DNA of 30,727 nucleotides. Source: Clavulina sp. PMI_390. Taxonomy: Eukaryota > Basidiomycota > Agaricomycetes > Cantharellales > Hydnaceae. Positions within the stretch are counted from its first letter, which is position 1. The number at the start of each line of letters is the position of its first letter. Position numbers and translations under genes: made by a program. The notes beneath the pieces were generated by a model that searched no databases, was not told where the DNA came from, and saw nothing but the letters and a program-made list of their open reading frames with translations. Of this stretch, positions 7,666 to 18,519 are shown piece after piece. The DNA is taken from contig WIDE01000127.1 in assembly GCA_015039315.1 (NCBI GenBank), forward strand, positions 6,455 through 37,181, written 5' to 3'.

Positions 7666-8406
7666 TATGTCAATAGGTGAGAGCTAGTGCGATGCTGGAA
7701 CGAGCTAGTGAAACGAAATGATTGATGGTGGGTAATCGCCAATCACACGAGCGTGCACGATACAGTCGAAACTGGTTTGATACTACACTTGTTTCTCTCA
7801 GCGACTTTGAGTGCTGGATGAATCACAAGACTAGAGGTGGAATGATGGCACCTTTGTATTGAGTATTGGACGGCGGCCGAGGGGCGGGGGGCGCGCTGAA
7901 AGTTTAATAAGAAGGGATCTAGACTACCCACATGCACGAGTATATTGAAGGTGGGCTGGATATAATACAGGTGGTGGGTGATGTGTGTGGATGCGCGGTA
8001 GTCTGATCAGTAAGCTCCTTCGCGCCCTTGAGTCATTTCGTGACTGAATAGGCAGGAGGTGGAGGCCGCGCCCGTGCCATGAGTAATTTTCAGCCACTCG
8101 CCATTCCGGATTGAAGGCCGCATCATCTAGCGAGCTACTTCGGCAGTGCTAGCAGAGTATCTAGAGTGTCAGCTGTGCGTTCACGACAGTTGGACATGCT
8201 CCGAATGGTTGCTGCGAAACGCCACTCAATTGGGAACAGCGCTCGCAGGTTGGCGCAAAGTGGTTCCGTGATCCAGGCAATGATTTGCTGTCGTCGACGT
8301 AAGATAAGCTTCGGATGCTGATGTCTAGCCAAGAAAGAATAGGCAAGGAAGTGGGTGGAAGGGGCTGTATATAGATGTGGAGGAATAGCGCAGGCAGGTG
8401 GAGGGG

Positions 8407-8413
8407 TGAGTCA
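8407..8413. promoter_or_regulatory. AP-1/bZIP-type site TGAGTCA, transporter A promoter
   Basis: 271 bp upstream of the ATG, followed by a conserved ATGGCTGACGAAC. Equivalent sites precede the stub and transporters B and C at similar distances. Confidence 0.55.
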
Positions 8414-8558
8414 GAACATGGCTGACGAACATCAACTGAATTGATCAACTGAATTGGTGACACACACGCTTACTCGGATTCAATTCAGTTGACGAAATGG
8501 AGGCAGCCTCCACTGACTTACTACAACCATACCTGCCCTCCACTGATCCCAAAAAAAC

Positions 8559-8565
8559 TATAATA
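8559..8565 (+). promoter_or_regulatory. TATA box, transporter A
   Basis: TATAATA 125 bp upstream of the start codon, just after an A run. Counterparts: 4208-4214 (stub), 12208-12213 (TATAAG, B) and 15798-15803 (TATAAG, C). A CT-rich stretch typical of fungal transcription start regions follows. Confidence 0.55.
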
Positions 8566-8683
8566 TGCGTCTGCGCCGGACGATGGCAGCCTCCCTCATC
8601 ACTCTCCTCTCCACTCCCACCTCCTCTCCTCCTTCCTTCTCTCAGTCGAACTCCTCACAAGCTAACCGACCAAAGGAGCTCTA

Positions 8684-10691
8684 ATGTTCGACATCCTCCG
8701 CGAATCGACTGTCGGTGGCCTGTTAAACCGCGTCAGTGGCGGACGCATTCTACCCTTCCCTGATCAACGACCAGACTTTGTGATTCCAGCAAAGTACCTC
8801 GCCACTTCATCACTACCTTCGACCTCATCGTCGTCCTCGCCATCTGCGAATCTCACCCGAGTCAACTCTCACGAGACAGTTGTCGAGACTCCCAAAAATG
8901 TCGACTCGGTGCCTGAAAAACTCACCGGTCTAGAAGTCTCGAAATTCGATACCCTCCACACCCAGACTGAGTCTTCGTTAGAGGCTGGTCCCGAAGTAGC
9001 GGTCGAAAAGACCGAGTTCGATACCAAGGGCTACATATTAGTGGACTGGTACGGCGATGACGACCAAGAGAACCCTCGCAACTGGTCGTTCCGCAAACGA
9101 TCATTCGTCCTTGCTCAGATCATGCTATTGACGTGAGTCCTCTATTAGTCGATCCTGTATGATGGTGCTGACTGGCTGCCTTCTCTCTCTCTAGTTTCTC
9201 TGTATACATTGGGTCAGCGATCTATACAGCATCGACTTTCCTCATCATGGAAGAGTTCAACGTCTCGGAAATTGTTGCTACTCTTGGTCTGTCTCTCTTC
9301 ATCGAAGGATACGCGATTGGGCCTATGGTATGTGCCTCCAGTTCATTCAAGACAACTAGTTCCTCACCATGGTTCTCATTTTCACTAGTTGCTCTCACCA
9401 TTACAAGAGTTACCTTCTATTGGTCGCAACCCGCCCTATATCATCACTCTCATCCTATTTGCTCTCCTGCAAATCCCCACCGCACTCGCGAAGAACATTG
9501 GCGCTCTCCTTGCTCTCAGATTCATCACCGGGTTCTTAGGCAGCCCTGCACTAGCGACTGGTGGTGCCAGCGTTGGTGACATGTACGTTCTCAATCCCTT
9601 CGTTCCAAACCTCTCCAGCCGCTAACATGTCTCTCGTCACCCTCTAGTTTCCCCCAACAACACGTGCCCTACACGATTGGTCTATGGGCCTTGGGCGCCG
9701 TCGCCGGTCCCGTCATGGGTCCTATCGTAGGCGGTTTCGCAGCAGCAGCAAAGGGCTGGCGGTGGCCACTCTGGGAACTCGCATGGATCTCTGGCTTCAG
9801 CGCCGTCTTTCTCTCGTTCTTCTTTCCTGAGACCCTCGGTGACACCATCCTACTCAAGCGCGCGCAGAGACTCCGAAAGCTCACGGGCAATGAGAACTTG
9901 CGCAGCATGAGTGAGATCAAGCAGGCTGAGATGACACCCAGTGCTGTTGCGGTCGAGTACCTTGTCCGACCGTTCCAGTTGATGATGGAGCCTGTCGTCC
10001 TGTTCTTGAACCTCTACCTAGGACGTGAGTATTCATATTCTTCTAGTCTCCTATCGCAGTTGTTGACTTTATCATCACAGTGGCCTACGCTGTCTTCTAT
10101 CTCTGGTTCGAGGCATTCCCAATCGTCTTCGTTGATATCTACCACTTCCAAGGCGGCATCGCCGGCCTTCCCTTCATCGGCATCCTCGTCGGCGCACTCG
10201 TCTCCTACACATTCTACGTCCTCTACCTCAAATACTACCTGTTCCCTCGCTTCGGGCGTATCTCGTCTCAAGGCGAGCAGCCACAACAAGAAGAATGGCT
10301 CCGCCTCGCGATCATCGCAGGAACCATGATCCCGATCTCACTACTCGTCTTCGGATGGACGTCGAGGCCTGATGGAAGTGTACAATGGATCTTCCCGATT
10401 ATTGGTGCAGGGATGTACATGCCTGGGATCTACTTGCTGTTCCAGAGCATTCTGGTGTACCTACCAGTGTCGTACCCGAACTACGTGGCGTCAATCCTCG
10501 CTGGTAACGATCTGGTGAGGAGTAGCGTAGCAGCTGCATTCCCACTATTCGGTCGTGCGTTCTTCAAGGCGCTCGGTGTGGGTCCGGGCAGCTCGCTATT
10601 GGCGGGCGTCGCGGCGCTCATGCTCCCCGTGCTCTACACTCTGTACAGGTACGGGTCGAGGTTGCGGAAGATGAGCAAGTTTGCGCAATAG
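8684..10691 (+). CDS. DHA1-family MFS multidrug:H+ antiporter, copy A (587 aa)
   Basis: Five exons: 8684-9132, 9195-9327, 9389-9582, 9648-10024, 10081-10691, with GT-AG introns of 56-65 nt; the frame closes to 588 codons. A ~135-residue cytosolic tail contains a Ser run and the DHA1-type WYGDDDQENPRNW (122-134). Twelve membrane helices follow. Motif A is GPMLLSPLQELPSIGR (~192-207), and the drug-antiporter motif C in helix 5 is GAVAGPVMGPIVGG (~275-288). The long central loop is highly charged (RAQRLRKLTGNENLRSMSE). By family this is a plasma-membrane proton-driven exporter of small toxic molecules (FLR1/MDR1/FLU1 type); the substrate cannot be read from sequence. Likely bZIP-controlled given the TGAGTCA site. 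It is the first of three tandem copies. Confidence 0.93.
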
Positions 10692-12315
10692 ATGGATAGA
10701 TGTTTGGTATCCTTATTCTTCGGCATTTCTTTGTTCACTGTCACTCCACAATCAATCACGACTGTATCCGCAATGATTTTTCAAGTTTAGAAGCACTTTC
10801 CCCACTTCGTATTTTTTCATTTTCTTAATACCTCAACGTCAATCGCACGACTACGCTTCGGACACTTCATTACAACTATCAAGTTCTAGATGTACGAAAG
10901 GTTTCCGAAACAATGCATAGCAATAATTTCCACCTTTATGCCTCCAATTGTGTGATCGGATTTCGCCTGTTGGGTGTCAGCTGAGAACGGGAAGCTGTGA
11001 TCGCCAGGACCTCTTTGTGCACTGGGTCTACATCACGATAGAAAGATTATTTTACGAATCTTTGAATGAGCAGAAGATACAAATACGACACGTTGGACGT
11101 GCAAAACAGAGATAGGTGCCAGTGTGTTATCAACAACAGCGGAACAAAACTGATAGTATGACATCAATGATTTCGTCATTAGAAGAGAATACAGATGTAG
11201 CAAGTAGGTTTGCATGAGGGTACAAGGATGTCTTCCTATTGGGCGTAGGGAACGAGCTCTGATGACGACTCTCGATTCCTAGAGCTAAGGGGGGTGTGAT
11301 GCAGCCTGCTGGATCTTAAGTAGGGATGATACCTTCATCGACATATTCGCTATAGCTAAAGATTTTGGGATGGACCTGCGCTTCGAGACCGATATGAGTA
11401 CTCATACAGCGAGAGGAGGCTTGAGAATCTCTAGATCTGACGGAGCAGCCAGGTACAGTGGACGATCCACACTGGCGGGAGTATTGGATGGGAATTGGAG
11501 GTGCTGATAAGATTGTCGGAGTCAAGCGGCTCCGGGAACCGTTGGCCCATTACGAAATTGGAAGTGTCGGGATTTGTCAGATAGGGCACGGCGACCAGGA
11601 GGTGTCAAAAGGGAGTGAGGGGCCGAGGCCACCGACATGAACAGCGATAGTATAGGGTTTGCGGGAGCTGATCAATAATTCACTTTGCGCCTCGAGTCAG
11701 TTCATGAGTGAATAGGCAAGGGGTGGAGGCCACGCCATTGCCATGAGTAAATTTTTCAGCCACTCGTCGATCCGGATCAAAACAACGCGTCATCGAGTGA
11801 GCTGGACAAGAGCCAAGACTGTCTAAACGCGGCGGGTCGAGGGTTTTAGTCTACCCTGGGGCTTGACTACACGCAAGCTTCGTCCTGGAAGCAGGGTCCA
11901 AGTACTCTCAATAGAGACAATCGGGAGCGATGGAATCTAGATCAGTGAATTGACGTCATTCTCATGAGATTAGATTCGAATGCTAATACCAAAAAGACGG
12001 AGGGAGAAGTGGGTCGAAAATTTTTGGATGTGGAGGAGGTGAGAGGTGACTCACACCATGGCTGACGAACGCAACTGAATTGAACTGAATTGGTTACAAA
12101 ACATGCTTACTTGTATTGATTCAGCCAACAAATGAATGGATGGAGGCCACCTCCACAACAGTGCGAAGACTGACTACTAGCCTCCACCTCCATCCTACGA
12201 ACAAACTTATAAGACGCACCAGCGATGGCCCTGTCCACTCATCTCACCACTCCTCCCCTCCTCTCCTTCTTCACAGGCCACTCTCATCCTTGATAACCAA
12301 CCTACTCCCTATCCA
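10692..12315. other. Intergenic region between transporters A and B
   Basis: 10692-about 11220 is homologous to the flank of transporter C (17956-about 18480), including sequence next to the kinase-like gene's 3' end there (TACAAATAC, then GTTATCAACRAC). About 11450-11800 is homologous to about 15000-15390 upstream of transporter C, including the hairpin block at about 11686-11735. The promoter of B follows: TGACTCA 12047-12053, degraded CAACTGAATTG arms from 12072, TATAAG 12208-12213. No gene is supported; ORFs of about 60-100 codons here are not conserved. Confidence 0.55.
12047..12053. promoter_or_regulatory. AP-1/bZIP-type site TGACTCA, transporter B promoter
   Basis: 263 bp upstream of the ATG at 12316. 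The same palindromic heptamer read on the other strand, followed by a CATGGCTGACGAAC segment as in the other copies. Confidence 0.55.
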
Positions 12316-14327
12316 ATGTTTGACATACTTCGAGAATCGACTGTCGGTGGCCTGCTCAACCGCGCTAGTGGTGGGCGGATCCTCCCCTTCCCAGATCAAC
12401 GGCCGGACTTTGTAATTCCAGCAAAGTACCTTGCTACTTCGACGATGGCGTCCAGACCATCTGCGAATCTGACCCGAGTCAACTCGCATGAGACCGCTGT
12501 CGAGGCAACTCCGAAAAATGCGTCCTATGATTTGCCAGCACCGGTCTCAGAAAAGTCGACTGGCCTTGAGGTCTCGAAATTTGATACCATCCAGACCCAG
12601 ACCGACTCTTCATTAGAGGCTGGGCCCGAGGTCATAATCGAGAAGGCTGGCCTGGATACCAAGGGCTACATCCTCGTCGATTGGTATGGTGATGATGATC
12701 AAGAGAATCCTCGCAACTGGTCGTCCCGCAAGCGATCATTCGTTCTTGCTCAAATCATGTTGTTGACGTGAGTCCTCACTCCACACTCCGTTCACATGTA
12801 ACGGGAGACTAATCTAACACATTCTATCCAGCTTCTCTGTATACATTGGATCGGCGATATACACAGCGTCGACTTTCCTCATCATGGAAGAGTTCAACGT
12901 GTCCGAAGTTGTGGCCACTCTCGGCTTGTCTTTGTTCATTGAAGGATATGCGATTGGGCCTATGGTATGTAGCATCCTCCGTTCTCATTCTCTATCCACT
13001 AGAAACTTACCCCATCCGTACCTCTTTAGTTGCTCTCGCCATTACAGGAGCTGCCTTCTATTGGTCGTAATCCGCCCTATATCATCACTCTCATCCTCTT
13101 TGCCCTCCTGCAAATACCTACTGCCCTTTCGAAGAATATTGGGACCCTTCTTGCTCTTCGATTCATCACCGGTTTCTTGGGTAGCCCTGCACTAGCGACA
13201 GGTGGTGCCAGCGTTGGTGATATGTATGTTCTTAATCGCTTCCTTTCCCTTCCCAGCCGCGGACTCACCTCACTCCTCCAGTTTCCCTCAACACCACGTA
13301 CCCTACACAATTGGTCTGTGGGCAATGGGTGCTGTCGCTGGTCCCGTCATGGGTCCCATCGTCGGCGGATTCGCAGCAGCCGCAAAAGGCTGGCGCTGGC
13401 CCCTCTGGGAACTCGCTTGGATCTCTGGCTTCAGCGCCGTCTTCCTCTCGTTCTTCTTCCCCGAGACCCTTGGTGACACGATCCTCCTCAAGCGCGCACA
13501 GAGGCTGCGAAAGCTCACGGGCAATGAGAACTTGCGCAGTATGAGCGAGATCAAGCAGGCTGAGATGACACCTAGCGCTGTGGCTGTTGAGTACCTTGTT
13601 CGACCATTCCAGTTGATGATGGAGCCTGTGGTCTTGTTCTTGAACCTCTACCTAGGACGTGAGTATCCTCATTTTCATGGTCTCCAATCGATCAGTTGCT
13701 GACTTCGTCAATACAGTGGCCTACGCCGTGTTCTATCTCTGGTTCGAGGCGTTCCCGATTGTCTTCGTCGACATCTACCACTTCCAAGGCGGCATCGCCG
13801 GCCTTCCCTTCATCGGAATTCTCGTCGGTGCAATCGTCTCCTACACATTCTACGTCCTCTACCTCAAATACTACCTCTTCCCGCGTTTCGGGCGCATTGC
13901 GTCTCAAGGCGAGCAGCCCCAACAAGAAGAATGGCTCCGCCTCGCTATCATTGCAGGAACCATGATCCCGATTTCGCTTCTCGTCTTTGGATGGACTGCA
14001 AGACCCGATGGAAGTGTGCACTGGATCTTCCCGATTATCGGTGCAGGGATGTACATGCCCGGCATCTACTTGCTGTTCCAGAGCATCCTTGTGTATCTGC
14101 CGGTGTCATACCCGAACTACGTGGCGTCGATCTTGGCAGGCAATGATCTGATGAGGAGCAGTGTGGCAGCTGCGTTCCCACTGTTCGGCCGTGCATTCTT
14201 CAAGGCGCTCGGTGTGGGTCCGGGCAGCTCGCTGTTGGCGGGTGTCGCGGCTCTCATGCTCCCCGTACTGTACACTCTGTACCGGTATGGGTCGAGGTTG
14301 CGGAAGATGAGCAAGTTTGCGCAATAG
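12316..14327 (+). CDS. DHA1-family MFS multidrug:H+ antiporter, copy B (588 aa)
   Basis: Five exons with boundaries at the same codons as copy A: 12316-12767, 12832-12964, 13030-13223, 13282-13658, 13717-14327; introns 58-65 nt; 589 codons. The tail differs most from A (residues ~42-110, shorter Ser run). From WYGDDDQENPRNW onward the protein is almost the same as A. Motif A (LLSPLQELPSIGR), motif C (GAVAGPVMGPIVGG) and all twelve helices are present. Differences from A in the last exon are conservative (L/I, S/A, Q/H, V/M), although silent codon changes are frequent, a sign of purifying selection. Same expected role as A. Confidence 0.93.
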
Positions 14328-15935
14328 ATGGATAGATATCGGGTATTCTTATTCTTCGGCTTTGTTCATTTTTTGCTTTCCCTTCACTCACACACTGTAT
14401 CGGCAATGGTTCTACAAGCTTAGAAGCAAACTTTCCCCCCCTTCGTATCATCATCTCCTTTTCATTTCTTCACGCTTTTGCTACGTCACTTTACACGACC
14501 GAACTTCGGACACTGCATTTACTCTCCATTGAGACCTAGATATACCACCTTTCTGGTGCTATCGCACAACAATCGTAATAATCACAATCTTGCTCCTCAT
14601 GTCTCTCCCGTGTGTCTAACTTCATTCGTGATTCATAAGAGAAACGGTATCATAATAGCTGGCCGCCGTTCACTGTGGTCAAGGTCTCAAGAACAAGCGG
14701 GCGAATTTGATAAGTTCGCTAATAAGTTCGGCGTACAAATACAGCGTCTGATGCTCAAAACAGAAGTAGAGGGACGGAGGTTAATTGGATCTCGACAATA
14801 TACCGTACGAGGCCATAGCTACGATGAAATGACGCGGCATTCAGAGCGGAAAAAGAATGAGTTAGTCCAAGAGAGGGTCCATCCAGTATTGTCTCAAGAG
14901 GGATTGACGTGTTGGCTTGTAATGGCGTACACTCAAGAAGATTCTAAGTGGAAGTACTTAAAGAGCGGGGGAACGTGAGGATATTTCGCCAGAGTCGAAG
15001 GGGTGGCCAAATACAATGGACGATCCATCATAGGATCAAATCGAGATTGGAGGCACCGATAAGATTTCGAGGATTCAAGCGGCTCCGAGTCCTAATTCTG
15101 CCCCTTACGCGATTGGAGGTGACGGGATTTGTCAGAGGGATACGGCACGGCGGCCGGTGACATCAGAAGGGACGGTGGCGGCGCTAGGGAGGTGAATACT
15201 TGAGAAGCCGAGGCCACCGACATGAAAGAGCGCGGTCTAGTTTTGTGCGGGAGCTGATCAGTAAGCTCCTTGGCGCCTCGAGTCATTCGTGAATCAATAA
15301 GAGGTGGAGGCCGCGCCATTGCCATGAGTAGCACCCAGTGTCCAGACACTCGCCGTTCCGGAGTGGAAGGCCGCGTCGTCCGGTGAACAATACACGAGCT
15401 ACACCAGTCATGATATTGCTGGCTTCATAGTGTTAGTATTCGTCAGATTCAGTCTACGCGCAAGCTCCGTGCTGGCGACAAGAGGCTCCATTCTCAATGG
15501 GAACGATCGCCAGCGACTGGATCTGAATAAATGACTTGCTATCATCTACATTAGATCGGATCCGGATGCTGAGTCTAAAAGGACCGAGAGGGAAGCGCAC
15601 GGAAGGTCTTTTGGAGATGTGGAGGAGAAGAGGTGACTCAGAAAATGGCTGACGAACACAAATGAATTGAACTGAATTGAATTGGTGACACAGAATCCTG
15701 CTTACTTGTGTTGATTCAGCTGCAATTGAATGGATGGAGGCTGCCTCCACTAACAAGACTGACTACTAGCCCTCCACCTCCATCCTACGAAAAAAGCTAT
15801 AAGATGGGCTACTCCCAAACGATGGAGCCATCCACTCATCCCACTACCCTCACCACTCAACTACACCTTCTCCCTTCCCCTAGCTTCCTACCCCTCGTAC
15901 TCATCAACTAAACTACCTACTTGGGAGCAGCACTC
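14328..15935. other. Intergenic region between transporters B and C
   Basis: The 3' flank of B is a diverged relative of the A and C flanks; around 14690-14790 it still matches the kinase-side sequence (GTACAAATAC, then CTCAAAACAGAAGTAGAGG). About 15000-15390 matches 11450-11800. The hairpin block lies near 15272-15320, TGACTCA at 15634-15640, TATAAG at 15798-15803. The plus-strand open frame 14478-14978 starts at TTG, spans 3' flank and unrelated sequence, and has no counterpart beside A or C, so it is not called. Confidence 0.5.
15634..15640. promoter_or_regulatory. AP-1/bZIP-type site TGACTCA, transporter C promoter
   Basis: 296 bp upstream of the ATG at 15936, followed by AATGGCTGACGAAC as in the other three promoters. 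Confidence 0.55.
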
Positions 15936-17955
15936 ATGTTCGACATACTCCGAGAATCAACTGTCGGCGGCCTCCTCAACCGCGTTAGCGGTGGGCGAAT
16001 CCTCCCATTCCCTGATCAACGGCCAGACTTTGTTATCCCAGCAAAGTACCTCGCCACTTCATCAATGGCGTCGACTTCATCGTCATCTTCGCCATCTGCA
16101 AATCTTACCCGAGTCAACTCCCACGAGACCGCAGTCAACACTCCTAAAAATGCGCAATCCGATCTGCCAGCACCAGTGTCAGAAAAGATGACTGGCCTGG
16201 AAGTCTCGAAATTCGACACCATGCAAACCCAAACCGAGTCCTCGTTAGAAGCTGGTCCCGAGGTGACCGCCGAAAAGGCTGAGTTCGATACCAAGGGCTT
16301 CGTACTGGTAGACTGGTATGGCGATGATGACCCCGAGAATCCTCGAAACTGGTCGTTCCGCAAACGATCATTCGTTCTTGCGCAGATCATGCTTTTAACG
16401 TGAGTCGTCTCAGTTTGTTTCCTTATCTTACGGTTGATTGACATGCCAACTTCTCCCCAGATTCTCTGTGTACATTGGATCAGCGATCTACACAGCATCA
16501 ACTTTCCTCATTATGGAAGAGTTCAATGTGTCCGAAGTTGTCGCCACGCTTGGCTTGTCTCTGTTCATCGAAGGATATGCGATCGGACCTATGGTATGTG
16601 ACATCTTCTAATTTGCTGGTGGCTAGTTACTCATCCTCATCCGGGCTTCTTCAGCTGCTCTCGCCATTGCAGGAGCTACCTTCAATTGGCCGCAACCCGC
16701 CATACATCATCACCCTGATTCTGTTCGCTCTACTGCAAATCCCCACTGCTCTCTCGAAGAACATCGGCACCCTTCTTGCTCTTCGATTCATTACCGGGTT
16801 CTTGGGCAGCCCTGCTCTCGCGACTGGTGGCGCTAGCGTCGGTGATATGTACGTTCTCTCGATCTCTGGTCTGTAACACTTTCCAGTCACTAACCTGTCC
16901 AATCTCTAGTTTCCCTCAACACCACGTTCCCTACACGATCGGTCTGTGGGCCATGGGTGCCGTCGCTGGTCCCGTCATGGGCCCCATTGTAGGCGGTTTC
17001 GCAGCAGCCGCAAAGGGATGGCGATGGCCCCTATGGGAGCTCGCATGGATCTCTGGCTTCAGCGCCGTCTTCCTCTCGTTCTTCTTCCCCGAGACTCTCG
17101 GTGATACGATCCTGCTCAAGCGCGCTCAGAGGCTTAGGAAGCTTACGGGCAACGAGAACCTACGCAGCATGAGCGAGATTAAGCAGGCTGAGATGACACC
17201 TAGCGCTGTTGCTGTCGAGTATCTTGTCCGACCATTCCAGTTGATGATGGAACCTGTTGTCTTGTTCTTGAACCTCTACCTAGGACGTAAGTGTCCTCAT
17301 TTTCATGGTCTCCAATCGATCAGTTGCTGACTTTATTCTCACAGTGGCCTACGCCGTGTTCTACCTCTGGTTCGAGGCATTCCCCATCGTGTTCGTCGAC
17401 ATCTACCACTTCCAAGGCGGCATCGCCGGCTTGCCCTTCATCGGCATCCTTGTCGGCGCAATCGTCTCATACACATTCTACGTCCTCTACCTCAAATACT
17501 ACCTCTTCCCTCGCTTCGGGCGCATCGCATCTCAAGGCGAGCAACCGCAACAAGAAGAATGGCTCCGTCTCGCGATCATCGCCGGTACCATGATCCCAAT
17601 CTCGCTACTCGTCTTTGGATGGACGTCGAGGCCTGATGGAAGTGTGCATTGGATCTTCCCGATTATTGGTGCAGGGATGTACATGCCTGGGATATACTTG
17701 CTATTCCAGAGCATCCTTGTGTACTTGCCTGTGTCGTACCCGAACTACGTGGCGTCGATCTTGGCAGGCAACGATCTGATGCGCAGCAGTGTGGCAGCTG
17801 CGTTCCCGCTGTTCGGTCGGGCGTTCTTCAAGGCTCTCGGCGTAGGTCCGGGCAGCTCGCTGTTGGCAGGTGTCGCGGCTCTCATGCTCCCCGTGCTTTA
17901 CACATTGTACAGGTACGGGTCGAGGTTGAGGGAGATGAGCAAGTTTGCGCAATAG
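15936..17955 (+). CDS. DHA1-family MFS multidrug:H+ antiporter, copy C (592 aa)
   Basis: Exons 15936-16399, 16461-16593, 16655-16848, 16910-17286, 17345-17955; introns 58-61 nt; 593 codons. The frame is open five codons further up to a TTG at 15921, but the conserved ATG starting MFDILRESTVGG at 15936 is the start shared with A and B. The tail carries the Ser run and WYGDDDPENPRNW, the closest of the three to the usual DPENPxNW form of this family. Motifs A and C and twelve helices are as in A. Intron 4 shares a 40-nt identical stretch with intron 4 of copy B although the other introns are unrelated, pointing to recent conversion. Convergent with the kinase-like gene downstream. Confidence 0.93.
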
Positions 17956-18519
17956 ATGGATAGGTGTTGGGTATCCTTATTCTTTGGCATTTCTTCGTTC
18001 ACTGTCTTTCCATGCCCAACCATCACTGTATCCGCAACAATTTTTAACGTTTAGAAGCACGTTCTGCACTTTGTATTTCCTTTCCCATTTCTTGATACCT
18101 TAACGTCAATCACACGACTACAATCGGACACTGCATTACTGCGACCAAGTTCTAGATACTCAACTTTTCCGAAATAAATGCACAGCAAAAACTGCTACTT
18201 TCCCTGTCTCACTGTTCGATAGCTTTTCGTGTGTGATTTCGACATTAGCTGGGGGCGCGATGTCTTGATCGGTGGGAGAAGCATCCTGGCCCCATCACGC
18301 TTGCCTCAGTCTACATCCCAATAGCAGCGGGGTATTTCGTGAATTGGTGAACAAGTACGAGGTACAAATACAAATCTTGAACACTTTGGATGCATAGAAC
18401 GAAGACAGGCAACAGGGAGTTATCAACGACAGTAGAAGGAAGCGGATAACATGGCAACAATAATGTAACTTCAATAGCAATGGGCAAGCAGGGGTGGGTG
18501 ACAGAACGAATTGATTCTC
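17956..18519. other. Convergent intergenic region between transporter C and kinase-like gene
   Basis: Holds the 3' flanks of both genes. The part next to transporter C and on into the kinase side is homologous to 10692-about 11220 after transporter A, so this is probably the ancestral junction from which the repeated flanks were copied. No gene seen. Confidence 0.5.

Larger units (their letters stand above)
7666..8683. promoter_or_regulatory. Divergent promoter region between F-box b copy 2 and transporter A
   Basis: A gene-free 1.02 kb. Elements in order toward the transporter: hairpin block with AGTCA-TTTCG-TGACT at 8031-8045, TGAGTCA at 8407-8413 (271 bp upstream of ATG), the three TCAACTGAATTG arms (8432-8492), TATAATA at 8559-8565 (125 bp upstream), and a CT-rich leader at about 8595-8645. 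The transporter-proximal 650 bp is close to its counterpart 3650-4328; the F-box-proximal part is more diverged and carries small deletions. Confidence 0.6.
176..8982. repeat. Tandem segmental duplication of a ~4.4 kb F-box/MFS module (copies 176-4627 and 4628-8982)
   Basis: The order F-box a (minus) / relic / F-box b (minus) / divergent promoter / MFS 5' end (plus) occurs twice in direct orientation. Copy 1 runs from about 176, the position equivalent to the junction within F-box 1, to 4627. Copy 2 runs from 4628 to about 8982, the equivalent position in the first complete MFS gene. The junction between copies lies inside two genes. Divergence is uneven: the MFS 5' coding part differs at only about 9 of 299 positions by hand count, while the F-box genes and their spacers differ far more. 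Confidence 0.8.

Noticed and set aside
14478..14978. 166-codon plus-strand open frame between transporters B and C
   Set aside because: It starts at TTG, crosses the B 3' flank into unrelated sequence, and is not conserved beside the homologous flanks of A and C.
16016..16501. 161-codon minus-strand frame opposite transporter C exon 1
   Set aside because: It is antisense to well-supported coding sequence and crosses an intron; it is a mirror of codon bias in the real gene.
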